Assembly (NCBI GenBank): GCA_013815395.1
Contig: JACDGH010000029.1
Span: 1-15,420, forward strand
Direction of reading: 5' to 3'
DNA length: 15,420 nt
From: Parachlamydiaceae bacterium
Lineage (GTDB): Bacteria > Chlamydiota > Chlamydiia > Chlamydiales > Parachlamydiaceae
In this document: piece by piece, positions 14,379 to 15,420 of the stretch
Numbering within the stretch: position 1 is the stretch's first letter
Layout: every line of letters begins with the position of its first letter
Notes under the pieces: model-generated
Told to the model about the DNA's origin: nothing
Databases searched by the model: none
The model's input: the letters and a program-made list of their open reading frames with translations, nothing else
Translations under genes and position numbers: made by a program

Positions 14379-14753
14379 TTAGCCTTGGATTCGAATTTCT
14401 AATCTATTCAATAAAGGGGCTCGAACAGCTTCTATATTTTCCCCTCTACATGTTTTGCAGTAATCCAAGAGTATTTTAATTGCATATAAAGAGCTAACTA
14501 TTCCACCCATAAAAGCAGTGGTTCCGAACCCACCAATAAGCATTTTATCGAAATTCTTGATTGTTGGATCAGGTAGAAGTATATTGGCTGAATAAACAGC
14601 TACCGCATAGCAGCAAGCTGACCCTGCAAAAAAAATTCCAGATGCTGCTGTATGCCCTAGGCAACTGTAGCAACGACCTCTATGCAAAGTTCCTCTACTT
14701 AAATCAAATTGTCGAGCATTTAAAACATTATGTGGTTGTAAAGAAAGAATCAT
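14379..14753 (-). CDS. Small two-helix membrane protein with two CxxC motifs
   Basis: A 124-residue protein I do not recognise. After a polar N-terminus, CYSC (Cys28, Cys31) is followed by a hydrophobic segment at about 35-60, a short loop (PDPTIKNFDK), a second hydrophobic segment at about 71-96, and then CKTC (Cys99, Cys102) and a polar tail. In a helical hairpin the two CxxC pairs would lie on the same side of the membrane and could together bind zinc or another metal, or form disulfides; this is inference. A CC pair is also present in the first helix (47-48). The gene follows def on the same strand with a gap of 79 bases, and ends just before the two-way hairpin. No strong ribosome site is seen. 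The well-formed hydrophobic pattern and paired Cys motifs favour a real gene. A paired hydrophobic segment is also seen in Inc proteins, an alternative reading. Confidence 0.6.
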   Translation of the reverse strand: MILSLQPHNVLNARQFDLSRGTLHRGRCYSCLGHTAASGIFFAGSACCYAVAVYSANILLPDPTIKNFDKMLIGGFGTTAFMGGIVSSLYAIKILLDYCKTCRGENIEAVRAPLLNRLEIRIQG

Positions 14754-14832
14754 CTATATCTCGATTATTGAGTTAAAAAGCTAAATTAAAGTAACGAGTC
14801 TTGAAGAAAGTTTTGAAAATTCACCCCGATAT

Positions 14833-15363
14833 CTATTTTGTGAACTTTTTCTTCAAATCTTTCAGCGGTTTTTCAATTTCTAGGCGCTCTTTACCACGCA
14901 CGCGATCAATAAACAAAACCCCGTTAATATGATCATTTTCATGCATAATAGCACGTGCATCTAGTCCGCTGAAATCTTCAATAAATATCTTTCCATCAAG
15001 ATCTATGGCTTCTACTTTGATGCTCAAAGGTCGAATGACAGGCCCATAGATCCCTGGAGTAGAAAGGCATCCTTCACCCCTAATCCATTCTTCTTCGCTA
15101 TATTCAAGTATCTTGGGGTTGATAAATATTTTAAGTTTGCCCGGTTCTCCAGTATATTCCCCATCAACCTCAGGAGGCACGCAGGTGATGAAGATAGCTA
15201 AAGAACGCTGAACCTGAGGCGCAGCCAATCCAATGCCATCGTGAGCAATCATCGTTTCTTCCATATCATGGACGAATCGACGAATTTCGGGAGTAATTTC
15301 AAGGACTCGTTCGCATTTTTTACGTAAAATAGGATTGCCAAAATAGGCTATGGGAAGTTTCAT
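14833..15363 (-). CDS. def: Peptide deformylase
   Basis: Removes the N-formyl group from newly made proteins at the ribosome exit; a metal-dependent hydrolase. The 176 residues are typical. All three family motifs are intact: GIGLAAPQ at 43-50, EGCLSTPG at 97-104 with metal ligand Cys99, and HENDH at 141-145 with ligands His141 and His145 and catalytic Glu142. The start ATG follows AAAAGATTAAACC, with no good Shine-Dalgarno, but the MKLPIAYFGNPILRKKC opening matches the family start. The C-terminus is Lys-rich (DLKKKFTK). Upstream, 15364-15420 is AT-rich and probably contains its promoter, cut by the window edge. Confidence 0.96.
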   Translation of the reverse strand: MKLPIAYFGNPILRKKCERVLEITPEIRRFVHDMEETMIAHDGIGLAAPQVQRSLAIFITCVPPEVDGEYTGEPGKLKIFINPKILEYSEEEWIRGEGCLSTPGIYGPVIRPLSIKVEAIDLDGKIFIEDFSGLDARAIMHENDHINGVLFIDRVRGKERLEIEKPLKDLKKKFTK

Positions 15364-15420
15364 GGTTTAATCTTTTAAATAAATTTGTGAAATAGATATC
15401 ATATCAAAACATTGCAGGAT

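Noticed and set aside
14561..14776. Plus-strand frame of 71 codons opposite the CxxC membrane protein
   Set aside because: No Shine-Dalgarno or promoter is seen. The minus-strand frame has two clear membrane segments and symmetric Cys pairs, and continues the def transcription direction.
1..15420. CRISPR array, integrase attachment sites, replication origin, rRNA or tRNA genes
   Set aside because: I looked for regularly spaced repeats, DnaA-box clusters and cloverleaf sequences on both strands and saw none.

Overview
The window reads as chromosomal DNA of a member of the phylum Chlamydiota, most likely an amoeba-associated (Parachlamydia/Protochlamydia/Neochlamydia-like) lineage. Three observations support this. 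The block kdsB-pyrG-ruvX(yqgF)-zwf-pgl has the order I recall for Chlamydia trachomatis CT182-CT186. The window encodes a CPAF-type secreted S41 protease, a chlamydial hallmark. The DNA is AT-rich, with long AT-rich gaps and several lineage-specific proteins. The species cannot be fixed from the sequence alone.

Layout, left to right. Positions 1-590 (minus) hold the N-terminal part of an unknown helical protein that runs off the left edge. Positions 591-1609 hold no intact gene. They contain a large nested inverted repeat (795-929), a decayed reading frame resembling the end of an aldo/keto reductase (967-1320) and a half-copy of the repeat (1411-1429). Positions 1610-5029 (minus) are a tight oxidative pentose-phosphate operon, zwf-opcA-pgl, with a good sigma-70-like promoter. 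Positions 5270-6100 (minus) encode a Ser/Thr-rich protein whose C-terminal half resembles a eukaryotic-type RGS (regulator of G-protein signalling) domain. It sits between ruvX and zwf, which are adjacent in Chlamydia. Positions 6518-9404 (minus) are the overlapping operon kdsB-pyrG-ruvX: CMP-Kdo synthesis for LPS, CTP supply, and a YqgF nuclease. CTP made by PyrG is a substrate of KdsB. Positions 9614-11386 (plus) encode the CPAF homologue. Positions 11393-12931 (minus, convergent) encode an Ntn-type C45-like amide hydrolase behind a bilobed hydrophobic segment like that of inclusion-membrane proteins. Positions 13139-14227 (plus) are tpiA-secG, ending at an elaborate two-way hairpin. Positions 14379-15363 (minus) are def followed by a small two-helix membrane protein with two CxxC motifs.

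Housekeeping metabolism (pentose phosphate shunt, glycolysis, CTP/Kdo, Sec export, deformylation) is interleaved with probable host-interaction proteins: the RGS-like protein, the CPAF homologue, the Inc-like hydrolase, and possibly the left-edge and CxxC proteins. Four start sites (zwf, the RGS-like gene, kdsB, tpiA) are better placed downstream of the longest open frame, judged by Shine-Dalgarno and promoter positions. The strongest candidates for something undescribed are the RGS-like putative effector, the membrane-tethered Ntn hydrolase and the nested inverted repeat.
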